A stretch of 58,020 bases of DNA from Streptomyces sp. CoH27 (GTDB taxonomy: Bacteria; Actinomycetota; Actinomycetes; Streptomycetales; Streptomycetaceae): the NCBI RefSeq assembly GCF_020181035.1, contig NZ_JAIQYY010000021.1, forward strand, positions 63,729 to 121,748, written 5' to 3'. The notes below the pieces were generated by a model, which was not told the origin of the DNA, made no database searches, and worked only from the letters and a program-made list of their open reading frames with translations. Shown one piece after another: positions 23,174-32,738 of this stretch (within the stretch, counting starts at the first letter, position 1; each line of letters begins with the position of its first letter). The position numbers and the translations under genes were made by a program.

Positions 23174-23766
23174 CGGGCGTCCCCCTCCGCGGTGGGCACC
23201 GGGGGCTTCACCAGGTCGCTCGTGAGGGCGGCCACCGACGGGCGGGAGTCGCCGTACCGCTCGCCGAGCGACTCGCGGGCGATCTTCTCCTGGAGCTTGA
23301 GGATGCCCTGGAGCAGCGCCTCGGGGCGGGGCGGGCAGCCGGGGACGTAGACGTCCACGGGGATGATCTGGTCGACGCCCTTGGTGACGGAGTAGGAATC
23401 CCAGTACGGGCCGCCGCAGTTGGAGCAGGCGCCGAAGGAGATGACGTACTTCGGCTCGGGCATCTGCTCGTACAGGCGCTTCACGGCCGGGGCCATCTTG
23501 TCCGTCACCGTGCCCGAGACGACCATCAGGTCGGCCTGGCGGGGGCCCGGCGCGAAGGGGATCACGCCGAGGCGGATGAAGTCGTGGCGGGCCATCGACG
23601 CGGCGATGAACTCGATCGCGCAGCAGGCGAGGCCGAAGTTGAAGACCCAGAGCGAGTAGCGGCGGCCCCAGTTCAGGATCACCTTCATCGGCTCGGGGGC
23701 CAGCCGGGCCAGCGCGCCCAGCCGCTTCGGCTCCGGGAGCGACACAGGAGCGGGGGTCACGTCCAT
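23170..23766 (-). CDS. nuoB: NADH-quinone oxidoreductase subunit B (second nuo locus)
   Basis: A 198-residue subunit that carries the terminal cluster N2. The ligands are the tandem cysteines in FGLACCAIEF, the cysteine in FGACSNCGGPYWDSY and the one in YVPGCPPRPEALL. The ATG at 23766 overlaps the nuoA end by ten bases. All cluster ligands are present, so the N2 site should form. Confidence 0.95.
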   Translation of the reverse strand: MDVTPAPVSLPEPKRLGALARLAPEPMKVILNWGRRYSLWVFNFGLACCAIEFIAASMARHDFIRLGVIPFAPGPRQADLMVVSGTVTDKMAPAVKRLYEQMPEPKYVISFGACSNCGGPYWDSYSVTKGVDQIIPVDVYVPGCPPRPEALLQGILKLQEKIARESLGERYGDSRPSVAALTSDLVKPPVPTAEGDAR

Positions 23767-24176
23767 GCCAGGACGCCCTTCTTGTATGCGTACAGCAGGC
23801 CCACGGCGAGGAAGCCGAGGAAGACGAACATCTCCACGAGCGTCGTCACGCCGTAGCCGGGGGCGGCGAAGACCGTCGCCCAGGGGAACAGGAAGATCGA
23901 GTCGACCGCGAAGATCACGTACAGGAAGGCGTAGACGTAGTAGCGGACCTGGGTGTGGGCCCAGCCCTCGCCGACGGGGTCGACGCCGCACTCGTAGGTC
24001 AGGAGTTTCTCGGGGGTGGGGACGACGGGGCGCAGCAGGCGGCCCGCACCGAAGGCGACCGCGACGAACAGCACGCCGATGAGGGCGAGCAGGCCCACGA
24101 CCGAGTAGGACCGGAAGTAGCCGGCCGCGATGACGTTCGCCGCGGCGACCGTCGAGTCCCCCAACGTCTCCCGCAC
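23757..24176 (-). CDS. nuoA: NADH-quinone oxidoreductase subunit A (second nuo locus)
   Basis: A 139-residue membrane protein with three hydrophobic segments and the typical loop KLLTYECGVDPVGEGW before the second segment. The Cys in that loop changes exposure between active and deactive forms in known complexes. The start is GTG 24176. It is the first gene of the ten-gene operon, with a candidate promoter at 24255-24282. Confidence 0.93.
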   Translation of the reverse strand: MRETLGDSTVAAANVIAAGYFRSYSVVGLLALIGVLFVAVAFGAGRLLRPVVPTPEKLLTYECGVDPVGEGWAHTQVRYYVYAFLYVIFAVDSIFLFPWATVFAAPGYGVTTLVEMFVFLGFLAVGLLYAYKKGVLAWT

Positions 24177-24188
24177 CGTCCGCGCCTC

Positions 24189-24282
24189 GCTCCCTGACCT
24201 GAGTGACCTGTGTGACTATGTGATCCCGCGTGTTCGAGGATCCGTACGCATCGGAGTCTAGGCCCTGATAAAGCGCTGGTAA
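24189..24282 (-). promoter_or_regulatory. Candidate nuo promoter and direct repeats in the leader
   Basis: On the minus strand TTACCA (24277-24282), 16 bases, then TAGACT (24255-24260) resembles a housekeeping promoter. Its transcript would carry a leader of about 70 bases before nuoA. The leader contains two direct CAGGTCA copies (about 24193-24208) and TCACATAGTCACA, a possible regulator site. No canonical Rex box is seen. Confidence 0.45.
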
Positions 24283-24320
24283 GCAGCCCATCACGGGGTG
24301 AGACGGGTGGCGGCCGACCT

Positions 24321-24373
24321 GGGGGTGGGCCGGGAGCGGGCCTGGGGTGGGCCGGGGGTGGGCCGGGGTGGGG
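24321..24373 (+). repeat. G-run repeat between nuoA and the sensor kinase
   Basis: Repeats of G4-5-T-GGG-CC (GGGGGTGGGCC, GGGGTGGGCC, GGGGGTGGGCC, GGGGTGGGG) give at least eight G-runs of three or more, about 70-120 bases before the kinase start. They could form a G-quadruplex in the plus strand. Confidence 0.6.
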
Positions 24374-24443
24374 TTTTCCCCCGCGGGCGGAGGGCGGCGT
24401 ACCGCATGGCGCCGGAGGTGCCGCGCACGGCAGGCTGACCGGT

Positions 24444-25625
24444 ATGACCGCTCCCAGCTCTGCCGTCGGCCGGGCCGATGACACCGACCGACCGCCTCCG
24501 CCCCGCCCGGCCTTCGACGTGCACACATGGAAGGAGATCCTGCATCTCCTGCTGAACCTGCCGGTCACGGTGTTCGGCTTCGTCTACGCGATCACCGCGC
24601 TGTCCGTCGGCGGATCGCTCACGGTCACCGTGATCGGCCTGCCGCTGCTCGCACTCGGCCTGCTGGGCTCCCGGCAGCTGGGCAAGCTGGAGCGGGCCCG
24701 CGCCCGGTGGCTGCTCGGGGTGCGGGTGGAGGAGCCGACCCCGCTGCCGTTCGCCAGAGGCGGGGGCCTGACGCAGCGGCTGTGGATGGCACTGAAGGAC
24801 CCGGTGGGCTGGCGCACGCTGCTGTACGACCTGATCCGGCTGCCCTGGGGCATCCTCACCTTCTGCACCACACTGACCTCGCTGTTCGTGCTGTGGCCGG
24901 TGCTGCCGTATCTGGCCCGGGGGCTGGCGAACGTGGACCGGGCGATGGTCCGCGGGCTGCTGTCGCCCTCGGACGAGCTGGAACGGCGTATCGCCGAGCT
25001 GGAGTCGGACCGGGGGGTCGTGGTCGACACGGCCGCCGCCGACCTGCGCCGGATCGAGCGGGATCTGCACGACGGGGCGCAGGCCCGGCTGGTGAACCTG
25101 GCCATGGGGCTCGGCCTGGCCAAGGAGAAGCTGCTGGAGGACCCCGACTCGGCGGCGGCGATGGTGGAGGAGGCACATGGCGAGGTGAAGCTGGCCCTGC
25201 AGGAGCTGCGCGACCTCGCCCGGGGCATCCATCCGGCCGTGCTCACCGACCGTGGCCTGGACGCGGCCCTGTCCTCGGTGGCCACGCGCTGCACGGTGCC
25301 GGTGAAGGTCACCGTGGACCTGGCGAACCGGCCGGCGGCGGCAATCGAGGGCATCGCCTACTTCACGGTCTCCGAGCTGCTGCAGAACATCAGCAAGCAC
25401 AGCCGGGCCCGGTCCGCCTCGGTCGACGTGTGGCGCGCGGAGGACCGGCTGCTCATCCAGGTCCGCGACGACGGCCAGGGCGGTGCCCGGCTGGAGGGCG
25501 GCAGCGGGATGCGGGGGCTGGCGGAGCGGCTGGGCGCGGTGGACGGCCTGTTCGTCCTGGACTCCCCGGCCGGCGGCCCGACGGTGGTCACGGCGGAGCT
25601 GCCGTGGCGGGACCGCGCCGCGTAG
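24444..25625 (+). CDS. Membrane sensor histidine kinase, NarL-type partner (first of two)
   Basis: A 393-residue kinase. The N-terminal region (about 25-180) has two pairs of hydrophobic segments of the putative-sensor type found in actinobacteria. The HisKA_3 box is RRIERDLHDGAQARLVNLAM, with the His of LHDGAQ phosphorylated. The ATPase domain has ELLQNISKHS, DDGQGG and GGSGMRGLAERL. The tandem paralogue downstream shares near-identical DNA in the kinase part. It probably signals to the response regulator at 27394. The stimulus is unknown. Confidence 0.9.
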   Translation: MTAPSSAVGRADDTDRPPPPRPAFDVHTWKEILHLLLNLPVTVFGFVYAITALSVGGSLTVTVIGLPLLALGLLGSRQLGKLERARARWLLGVRVEEPTPLPFARGGGLTQRLWMALKDPVGWRTLLYDLIRLPWGILTFCTTLTSLFVLWPVLPYLARGLANVDRAMVRGLLSPSDELERRIAELESDRGVVVDTAAADLRRIERDLHDGAQARLVNLAMGLGLAKEKLLEDPDSAAAMVEEAHGEVKLALQELRDLARGIHPAVLTDRGLDAALSSVATRCTVPVKVTVDLANRPAAAIEGIAYFTVSELLQNISKHSRARSASVDVWRAEDRLLIQVRDDGQGGARLEGGSGMRGLAERLGAVDGLFVLDSPAGGPTVVTAELPWRDRAA

Positions 25626-25748
25626 CCCCCGTAGGTGCTGCGAGGTGGGGAAAACCCCCGGGTCGGGACGCCGACGGACTCCATGGCCCGGGCACCCCGG
25701 TCACACGACCCTGGAGATACGGCAATCACGGCACGAGCCGCCGTCGGG

Positions 25749-25830
25749 ACGACGACGGCCACGGCGACGGCCGCGGCGACAGCGACGGCCACGGCCACGA
25801 CGGCGACGGCGACGGCGACGGCAGCAGCGA
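25749..25830 (+). repeat. GACGGC-type hexamer tract before the second kinase
   Basis: About 80 bases built of GACGGC/CACGGC units lie between the two kinase genes. An in-frame reading would be a Thr-Ala run (TATATAAAT...), which argues that the second kinase starts after the tract, at 25854. Hexamer tracts can change length by slippage. Confidence 0.65.
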
Positions 25831-25853
25831 CAACGAGAACGGAACGGGATTCG

Positions 25854-27215
25854 ATGGCCACGGGGTACGGAAGCGGGTACGGGCAGGGGTACGGAAGCGG
25901 CTACGAGCGGGAGCAGGGGCGGCCCGCCGGAAGCGGCCGCCGACTGCCCGCCGGGCTGCGGGCGCCGTTCGAGGCGCGCACCTGGCGCGAGTTCGGGTAC
26001 GTCCTGCTGAGCCTGCCGGTCTCGATCGTGCTGTTCACCTGGACGGTGACGACGGTGTCGCTCGGGGCGGGCCTGCTCGTGACCTTCCTCGGCGTCCCGG
26101 TGCTCGCGGCGGCGCTGGCCGGCTGCCGGGGCTTCGGCGCGCTGGAGCGTGCGCGGGCGCGCGGGCTGCTCGGCCTGGACGTGGCCGCGCCGGAGCCGCT
26201 CCGGACGCGCAAGCCGGGCGCGCTGGCCTGGATGGGCGCGGTCCTCAAGAGCGGTGCCTCCTGGCGGAACATGCTGTACGCGCTGGTGCAGTTCCCCTGG
26301 GCGGTGTTCTCGTTCACGGTGACGGTGACCCTATGGGCCATGGGCTGGTCGCTGCTGACCTACCCGCTGTGGTTCTGGGTCTTCCCCGCCTACGCCGGCC
26401 AGGGCGGCCTTCAGCTGTACGGCGACGAGCATCACAGCGTGTACCTGGACAACCCCTTCGAGATCACCGTGACCGCGCTGGTCGGGCTGGTGTTCACGCT
26501 GGCCACACCATGGATCGTCCGGGCCCTGACGACGGTGGACGGGCTGCTGGTACGGGGGCTGCTGGGGCCGTCGCCGCTGTCGGCGCGGGTGGTGGAGCTG
26601 GAGTCGGACCGGGGGGTCGTGGTCGACACGGCCGCCGCCGACCTGCGGCGCATCGAGCGGGATCTGCACGACGGGGCGCAGGCCCGGCTGGTGAACCTGG
26701 CCATGGACCTGGGGCTGGCGAAGGAGAAACTCCGGGAGGATCCGCGGGCGGCGGCGCAGATGGTCGAGGAGGCGCACGGCGAGGTGAAGACGGCGCTTCA
26801 GGAGCTGCGCGACCTCGCCCGGGGCATCCATCCGGCCGTGCTCACCGACCGTGGCCTGGACGCGGCCCTGTCCGCGGTCGCCTCCCGCTGCACGGTGCCG
26901 GTGCAGGTCGAGGTCGATCTGCCGGGCCGTCCGGCGCCGGCCATCGAAGGCATCGCCTACTTCACGGTCTCCGAGCTGCTGCAGAACATCAGCAAGCACA
27001 GCCGGGCCCGGTCCGCCTCGGTCGACGTGTGGTGCGCGGAGGACCGGCTGCTGATCCAGGTGGCCGACGACGGCGTGGGCGGCGCGGACGTCTCCGGCGG
27101 CTCGGGCCTGGCCGGTCTCGCCGGACGTCTGGACGCGGTGGACGGCGTCCTCGTGGTGGACTCCCCCGAGGGCGGCCCGACCCGGGTGATCGCGGAACTG
27201 CCCTGGCGGGCCTGA
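25854..27215 (+). CDS. Membrane sensor histidine kinase, NarL-type partner (second of two)
   Basis: A 453-residue paralogue of the preceding kinase. The ATG at 25854 gives MATGYGSGYGQGYGSGYERE, a Gly-Tyr repeat leader, then a longer sensor with extra hydrophobic segments (about 55-235). The HisKA_3 and ATPase domains repeat those of the neighbour: LRRIERDLHDGAQARLVNLA, ELLQNISKHS, DDGVGG. The frame is open further upstream through the GACGGC tract, so a longer product cannot be excluded. The sensor halves are clearly diverged while the kinase halves are nearly identical in DNA. It probably shares the downstream response regulator. Confidence 0.87.
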   Translation: MATGYGSGYGQGYGSGYEREQGRPAGSGRRLPAGLRAPFEARTWREFGYVLLSLPVSIVLFTWTVTTVSLGAGLLVTFLGVPVLAAALAGCRGFGALERARARGLLGLDVAAPEPLRTRKPGALAWMGAVLKSGASWRNMLYALVQFPWAVFSFTVTVTLWAMGWSLLTYPLWFWVFPAYAGQGGLQLYGDEHHSVYLDNPFEITVTALVGLVFTLATPWIVRALTTVDGLLVRGLLGPSPLSARVVELESDRGVVVDTAAADLRRIERDLHDGAQARLVNLAMDLGLAKEKLREDPRAAAQMVEEAHGEVKTALQELRDLARGIHPAVLTDRGLDAALSAVASRCTVPVQVEVDLPGRPAPAIEGIAYFTVSELLQNISKHSRARSASVDVWCAEDRLLIQVADDGVGGADVSGGSGLAGLAGRLDAVDGVLVVDSPEGGPTRVIAELPWRA

Positions 27216-27393
27216 CGTAACCCCCCTGAGACCCGAAACCCCTCTTGAGGCCCGACGCCACGCCCCCTGCACCCCCTCTCCCACCGGTGAACTTCCCAGG
27301 TGGGGCGGCGAACCGGGACGATTGCTGGAATGCTTGTTCTCCGTATGCGACCGTCGTACAGATCATGTGGGCGAACGCCGTCGGAGAGCGGGC

Positions 27394-28083
27394 ATGGGGG
27401 GCCAGGAGATCGTGAAAGACAGGGTGCGGGTGGTCATCGCCGAGGATTCAGTGCTGCTCAGAGAGGGCCTGACCCGGCTGCTGACCGACCGCGGGCACGA
27501 TGTCGTGGCCGGTGTCGGGGACGCGGAGGCGCTGGTGAAGACCATCGCCGACCTCGACGCTCAGGGGGCGCTGCCCGACGTGGTCGTGGCGGACGTACGG
27601 ATGCCCCCGACCCACACCGACGAGGGCGTGCGCGCGGCCGTACGCCTGCGCAAGGCGTATCCGGGGCTCGGGGTGCTGGTGCTGTCGCAGTACGTGGAGG
27701 AGCGCTACGCCACCGAACTGCTGGCCGGTTCCAGCCGGGGTGTGGGCTATCTGCTCAAGGACCGGGTCGCGGAGGTGCGCGAGTTCGTGGACGCCGTGGT
27801 GCGGGTCGCCGAGGGCGGTACGGCGCTGGACCCGGAGGTGGTCGCGCAGCTGCTCGGCCGCAGCCGCAAGCAGGACGTGCTGACGGGGCTGACCCCGCGC
27901 GAGCGCGAGGTGCTCGGGCTGATGGCCGAGGGGCGTACGAATTCGGCCATCGCCCGGCAGCTGGTGGTCAGCGACGGCGCCGTGGAGAAGCACGTCAGCA
28001 ACATTTTCCTGAAGCTCGGCCTGGCGCCGAGCGATGGTGACCACCGGCGGGTTCTGGCCGTTCTCACGTATCTGAATTCATGA
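27394..28083 (+). CDS. NarL/LuxR family response regulator
   Basis: A 229-residue regulator. The receiver domain has acidic residues E17/D18, phosphorylation site D67 in VVVADVRMP, and K in YLLKDRV. The LuxR helix-turn-helix at about 165-215 reads LTPREREVLGLMAEGRTNSA then VSDGAVEKHVSNIF. The ATG at 27394 has GGAGAG five bases before it; a GTG at 27412 is the alternative. It is the likely partner of both upstream kinases, and its targets could include neighbouring operons. Confidence 0.92.
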   Translation: MGGQEIVKDRVRVVIAEDSVLLREGLTRLLTDRGHDVVAGVGDAEALVKTIADLDAQGALPDVVVADVRMPPTHTDEGVRAAVRLRKAYPGLGVLVLSQYVEERYATELLAGSSRGVGYLLKDRVAEVREFVDAVVRVAEGGTALDPEVVAQLLGRSRKQDVLTGLTPREREVLGLMAEGRTNSAIARQLVVSDGAVEKHVSNIFLKLGLAPSDGDHRRVLAVLTYLNS

Positions 28084-28177
28084 CCCGTGTAGAAGACCCG
28101 CGTAGAAGTCGATGGAGCAGACCAGCGCGACACGCCGTCTCGAAATGTCGTCCGATCTGTGGATGACCTCGGGAAGG

Positions 28178-28200
28178 CAACCCTGACCGACGTAGGGTTG
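28178..28200. promoter_or_regulatory. Inverted repeat in front of the 2-oxoacid oxidoreductase operon
   Basis: CAACCCT-N9-AGGGTTG, a perfect 7-base dyad, ends 61 bases before the korA start and overlaps a possible -10 box (TAGGGT). It is a candidate operator for an unknown factor. Confidence 0.45.
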
Positions 28201-28261
28201 ATCTGGGATGGTTCGTGGGACGACCAACCCCGGACAGCCGCCTCGAAGGAGGTCCAGTTCA

Positions 28262-30182
28262 GTGACCAGCCAGGTCAGCAGCCAGGCGGAGCAGACCGAC
28301 GGATCTGTCGTCGGAGAGCAGCGCCACCCGGGCGACGCGAAGGACGTACGGCGCCTGGACCGGGTGATCATCCGGTTCGCGGGGGACTCGGGTGACGGCA
28401 TGCAGCTCACCGGTGACCGATTCACCTCGGAGACCGCTTCCTTCGGCAACGACCTCTCCACCCTGCCGAACTTCCCCGCCGAGATCCGTGCCCCCGCCGG
28501 CACCCTGCCCGGTGTCTCGTCCTTCCAGCTCCACTTCGCGGACCACGACATCCTCACCCCGGGTGACGCGCCGAACGTGCTCGTCGCGATGAACCCGGCC
28601 GCCCTGAAGGCGAACATCGGCGACCTGCCGCGCGGCGCCGAGATCATCGTCAACACGGACGAGTTCACCAAGCGCGCCCTGCAGAAGGTCGGCTACGACG
28701 CCTCCCCGCTGGAGGACGGCTCGCTGGACGGCTACAACCTGCATCCGGTGCCGCTGACCACGCTCACGGTGGAGGCGCTGAAGGAATTCGACCTCTCCCG
28801 CAAGGAGGCCGAACGCAGCAAGAACATGTTCGCGCTGGGCCTTCTGAGCTGGATGTACCACCGGCCGACCGAGGGCACCGAGAAGTTCCTGAAGTCGAAG
28901 TTCGCGAAGAAGCCGGAGATCATGGCCGCGAACATCGCCGCGTTCCGGGCGGGCTGGAACTTCGGCGAGACGACGGAGGACTTCGCGGTCTCCTACGAGG
29001 TCGCCCCGGCCGCCAAGGCCTTCCCCGTCGGCACCTACCGGAACATCTCCGGCAACCTCGCCCTCGCCTACGGCCTGATCGCGGCCTCGCGGCAGGCGGA
29101 TCTGCCGCTGTTCCTGGGCTCGTACCCGATCACGCCGGCCTCGGACATCCTGCACGAGCTGAGCAAGCACAAGAACTTCGGCGTGCGCACGTTCCAGGCC
29201 GAGGACGAGATCGCGGGCATCGGCGCGGCGCTCGGCGCGGCCTTCGGCGGCTCGCTGGCGGTGACGACGACGTCCGGCCCCGGTGTGGCGCTCAAGAGCG
29301 AGACGATCGGCCTGGCCGTCTCTCTGGAGCTGCCGCTGCTGGTGGTCGACATCCAGCGCGGCGGCCCGTCCACGGGTCTGCCGACCAAGACCGAGCAGGC
29401 CGATCTGCTGCAGGCGATGTTCGGCCGCAACGGCGAGGCGCCGGTCCCGATCGTGGCGCCGAAGACCCCGGCCGACTGCTTCGACGCGGCACTGGAGGCG
29501 GCCCGGATCGCGCTGACGTACCGCACACCGGTGATGCTGCTCTCCGACGGCTACCTGGCCAACGGCTCGGAGCCCTGGCGGATCCCGGACCTGGAGGAGC
29601 TGCCGGACCTGACCGTCCAGTTCGCCTCCGGCCCGAACCACACCCTGGAGGACGGCACCGAGGTCTTCTGGCCGTACAAGCGGGACCCGCAGACCCTCGC
29701 CCGGCCGTGGGCGCTCCCGGGCACGCCGGGTCTGGAGCACCGCATCGGCGGCATCGAGAAGCAGGACGGCACCGGCAACATCTCCTACGACCCGGCCAAC
29801 CACGACTTCATGGTCCGCACCCGGCAGGCCAAGGTCGACGGCATCGTGGTCCCTGACATCGAGGCCGACGACCCGGACGGCGCGCGCACGCTGGTGCTGG
29901 GCTGGGGCTCGACGTACGGACCGATCACGGCGGCGGTACGGCGGCTGCGCCGGGCCGGCGAGTCGATCGCACAGGCCCACCTGCGCCACATCAACCCCTT
30001 CCCGCGCAACCTGGGTGCCGTGCTGAAGCGGTACGACAAGGTCGTGATCCCCGAGATGAACCTCGGACAGCTCGCCACCCTGATCCGGGCGAAGTACCTG
30101 GTCGACGCCCACTCCTACAACCAGGTCAACGGCATGCCGTTCAAGGCGGAACAGCTCGCCACGGCGCTGAAGGAGGCCATCC

Positions 30183-30190
<8 letters not shown>
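28262..30190 (+). CDS. korA: 2-oxoacid:ferredoxin oxidoreductase, gamma-alpha fusion subunit
   Basis: A 642-residue subunit of a CoA-acylating, TPP-dependent oxidoreductase, most likely 2-oxoglutarate:ferredoxin. The N-terminal part (about 30-210) is the gamma domain (VIIRFAGDSGDGMQLTGDRF). The rest is the alpha domain with YPITPASDILHEL, FQAEDEIAGIGAALGAAFGG, and TTSGPGVALKSETIGLAVSL. The GTG at 28262 has AAGGAGG nine bases before it. It overlaps the beta-subunit gene by eight bases. It reduces low-potential ferredoxin, an alternative to the NAD-linked 2-oxoglutarate dehydrogenase. Confidence 0.93.
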
Positions 30191-31244
<1,054 letters not shown>

Positions 31245-31260
31245 CCCTCTCTTCGCTCCG

Positions 31261-31671
31261 CTACGAGGCCCGGGACTGGATGTCCCGGGCCTCGCCGTAT
31301 GCCTGGCGCCTCTCGTCGTAGGCCTGGCGGGCGCCGAGCACATCGGCCATGCGCTGCTCGGTCCACTGCGCCAGCGCCCGCACCTGCTCCGCCGCCTCGC
31401 GCCCGAGCTCGGTCAGGGAGTAGTCGACGCGTGGCGGGATGACCGGCTTGGCGTCCCGGTGGACCAGGCCGTCGCGCTCCAGGGTCTGAAGGGTCTGGGT
31501 GAGCATCTTCTCGCTGACCCGCCCGATCGCCCGGCGCAGTTCGCTGAAGCGGTACGGGCGGTCGAGAAGCTGGATCAGCACCAGCACGCCCCAGCGACTC
31601 GTGACGTGCTCCAGGACCAGGCGCTGGGGGCACATGGCCTCGCCGTCGCCCCTCCACTGACTTACCGGCAT
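31261..31671 (-). CDS. HxlR family transcriptional regulator
   Basis: A 136-residue winged-helix regulator. The HxlR pattern is clear: SRWGVLVLIQLLDRPYRFSE, LRRAIGRVSEKMLTQTLQTL and ERDGLVHRD, then VDYSLTELG. Such proteins often respond to reactive aldehydes, quinones or oxidants. It is divergent from an NAD(P)H-binding oxidoreductase gene, the usual HxlR target arrangement. Its 3' end contains the hairpin that terminates korB. A usual HxlR CxxR-type cysteine may be the single Cys at residue 14. Confidence 0.92.
   Translation of the reverse strand: MPVSQWRGDGEAMCPQRLVLEHVTSRWGVLVLIQLLDRPYRFSELRRAIGRVSEKMLTQTLQTLERDGLVHRDAKPVIPPRVDYSLTELGREAAEQVRALAQWTEQRMADVLGARQAYDERRQAYGEARDIQSRAS
31264..31294 (+). 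terminator. korB terminator within the end of the HxlR gene
   Basis: A perfect 13-base-pair stem (CGAGGCCCGGGAC with GTCCCGGGCCTCG) and a TGGAT loop, 19 bases after the korB stop. It encodes the last ten codons of the convergent HxlR gene. Confidence 0.75.
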
Positions 31672-31698
31672 ACCCGTACCTTACCTCAAAGTGGGTAC
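31671..31698. promoter_or_regulatory. Possible HxlR operator
   Basis: Nested dyads TACCC/GGGTA and GTACC/GGTAC lie in the gap between the divergent HxlR and oxidoreductase starts, right at the HxlR start codon. The location suits autoregulation with control of the divergent gene. Confidence 0.4.
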
Positions 31699-31764
31699 TT
31701 TCCGGAAGTTAGCGCACCTCCTATGGTTAGCGGCAGAACGCACCCCAGAAGGAGATGGCACACC

Positions 31765-32619
31765 ATGAGCATCGTCGTCACCGGAGCCACCGGACACCTC
31801 GGCACGCACGTGATCGAGGGCCTGCTGGAGAAGGTCCCGGCCGAGCAGATCACCGCGGTCGTCCGCGACGAGGCGAAGGCCGCGCCGCTGGCGGCGCGCG
31901 GGGTCCAGCTGGCCGTCGCCGACTACGACACCCCGGAGTCCTTCGACGGTGTGTTCTCCGCCGGCGACAAGGTGCTGCTGATCTCCGGCAGCGAGATCGG
32001 CAAGGACCGTGTGGCCCAGCACAAGGTCGTCATCGAGGCGGCCAAGGCGGCAGGGGTGGCGCTTCTCGCCTACACCAGCGCGCCGGGCGCCCTGACGGCC
32101 GCGCTCGCCGACGACCACCGCGGCACCGAGCAGGCGCTGCTCGCCTCCGGCCTGCCGTACGTACTGCTGCGCAACGGCTGGTACAACGAGGTCTTCGCCG
32201 AGAACCTGGGTCCGGTCCTGGCGCACGACGCCGTCACCCACGCCGCCGGCGAGGGCCGGGTCTCCTCCGCCGCCCGCGCCGACTACGCGGCCGCCGCGGT
32301 CGCCGTCCTGACCGGCGAGGGGCACGAGAACACGACGTACGAGCTCGGCGGCGACGTCGCCTGGAGCTACGCGGAGTACGCGGCCGAGCTGAGCCGGCAG
32401 ACCGGCCGGACCATCGCCGTCAACCCGGTCTCCGTCGACGCCTACGCGGACATCCTCACCGGCGCCGGGCTGCCCGAGCCGCTCGCGCGGATCCTCGCCG
32501 GTGTCGACGCCTCCATCGAGAAGGGCGAGCTCGTCGTCACCAGCGGTGACCTCACCCGCCTGATCGGCCGCCCGAGCACGCCGATCGCCGAGTCGATCGC
32601 CGCCGCGCTGAAGGGCTGA
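31765..32619 (+). CDS. NAD(P)H-binding atypical SDR, quinone-oxidoreductase-like (QorB/NmrA)
   Basis: A 284-residue Rossmann protein starting MSIVVTGATGHLGTHVIEGL (GATGHLG binds the cofactor). It has LLISGSEIGKDRVAQHKVVI, where QorB-type proteins keep this layout, and LPYVLLRNGWYNE. Members reduce quinones or small carbonyls with NADPH. AAGGAG precedes the ATG. It is divergent from the HxlR regulator, which probably controls it. Confidence 0.9.
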   Translation: MSIVVTGATGHLGTHVIEGLLEKVPAEQITAVVRDEAKAAPLAARGVQLAVADYDTPESFDGVFSAGDKVLLISGSEIGKDRVAQHKVVIEAAKAAGVALLAYTSAPGALTAALADDHRGTEQALLASGLPYVLLRNGWYNEVFAENLGPVLAHDAVTHAAGEGRVSSAARADYAAAAVAVLTGEGHENTTYELGGDVAWSYAEYAAELSRQTGRTIAVNPVSVDAYADILTGAGLPEPLARILAGVDASIEKGELVVTSGDLTRLIGRPSTPIAESIAAALKG

Positions 32620-32645
32620 CCCGCACGGCCCGCTCCACCCCGGCC

Positions 32646-32675
32646 GTCATGACCGTATGCCAATACGGGCATGAC
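32646..32675 (+). terminator. Terminator after the SDR gene
   Basis: A 13-base-pair stem with one mismatch (GTCATGACCGTAT with ATACGGGCATGAC) and a four-base loop, 26 bases after the stop codon. Confidence 0.6.
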
Positions 32676-32738
32676 AGCCGGGGGTGCCTGGGGCTACCTT
32701 CTTTCTCGCGCGCGTGTCACGAGCAAGAAGGAGGGGCC

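Noticed and set aside
24193..24220. A Rex-type operator before nuoA
   Set aside because: The TGTGACTATGTGA words are direct repeats and lack the TTGTGAA-N4-TTCACAA dyad of Rex sites.
24527..27220. An 897-codon plus-strand frame through both kinases
   Set aside because: It is the second frame of both kinase genes, with Gly/Arg/Ala-rich text and no domain. It exists because the two paralogues share sequence in register.
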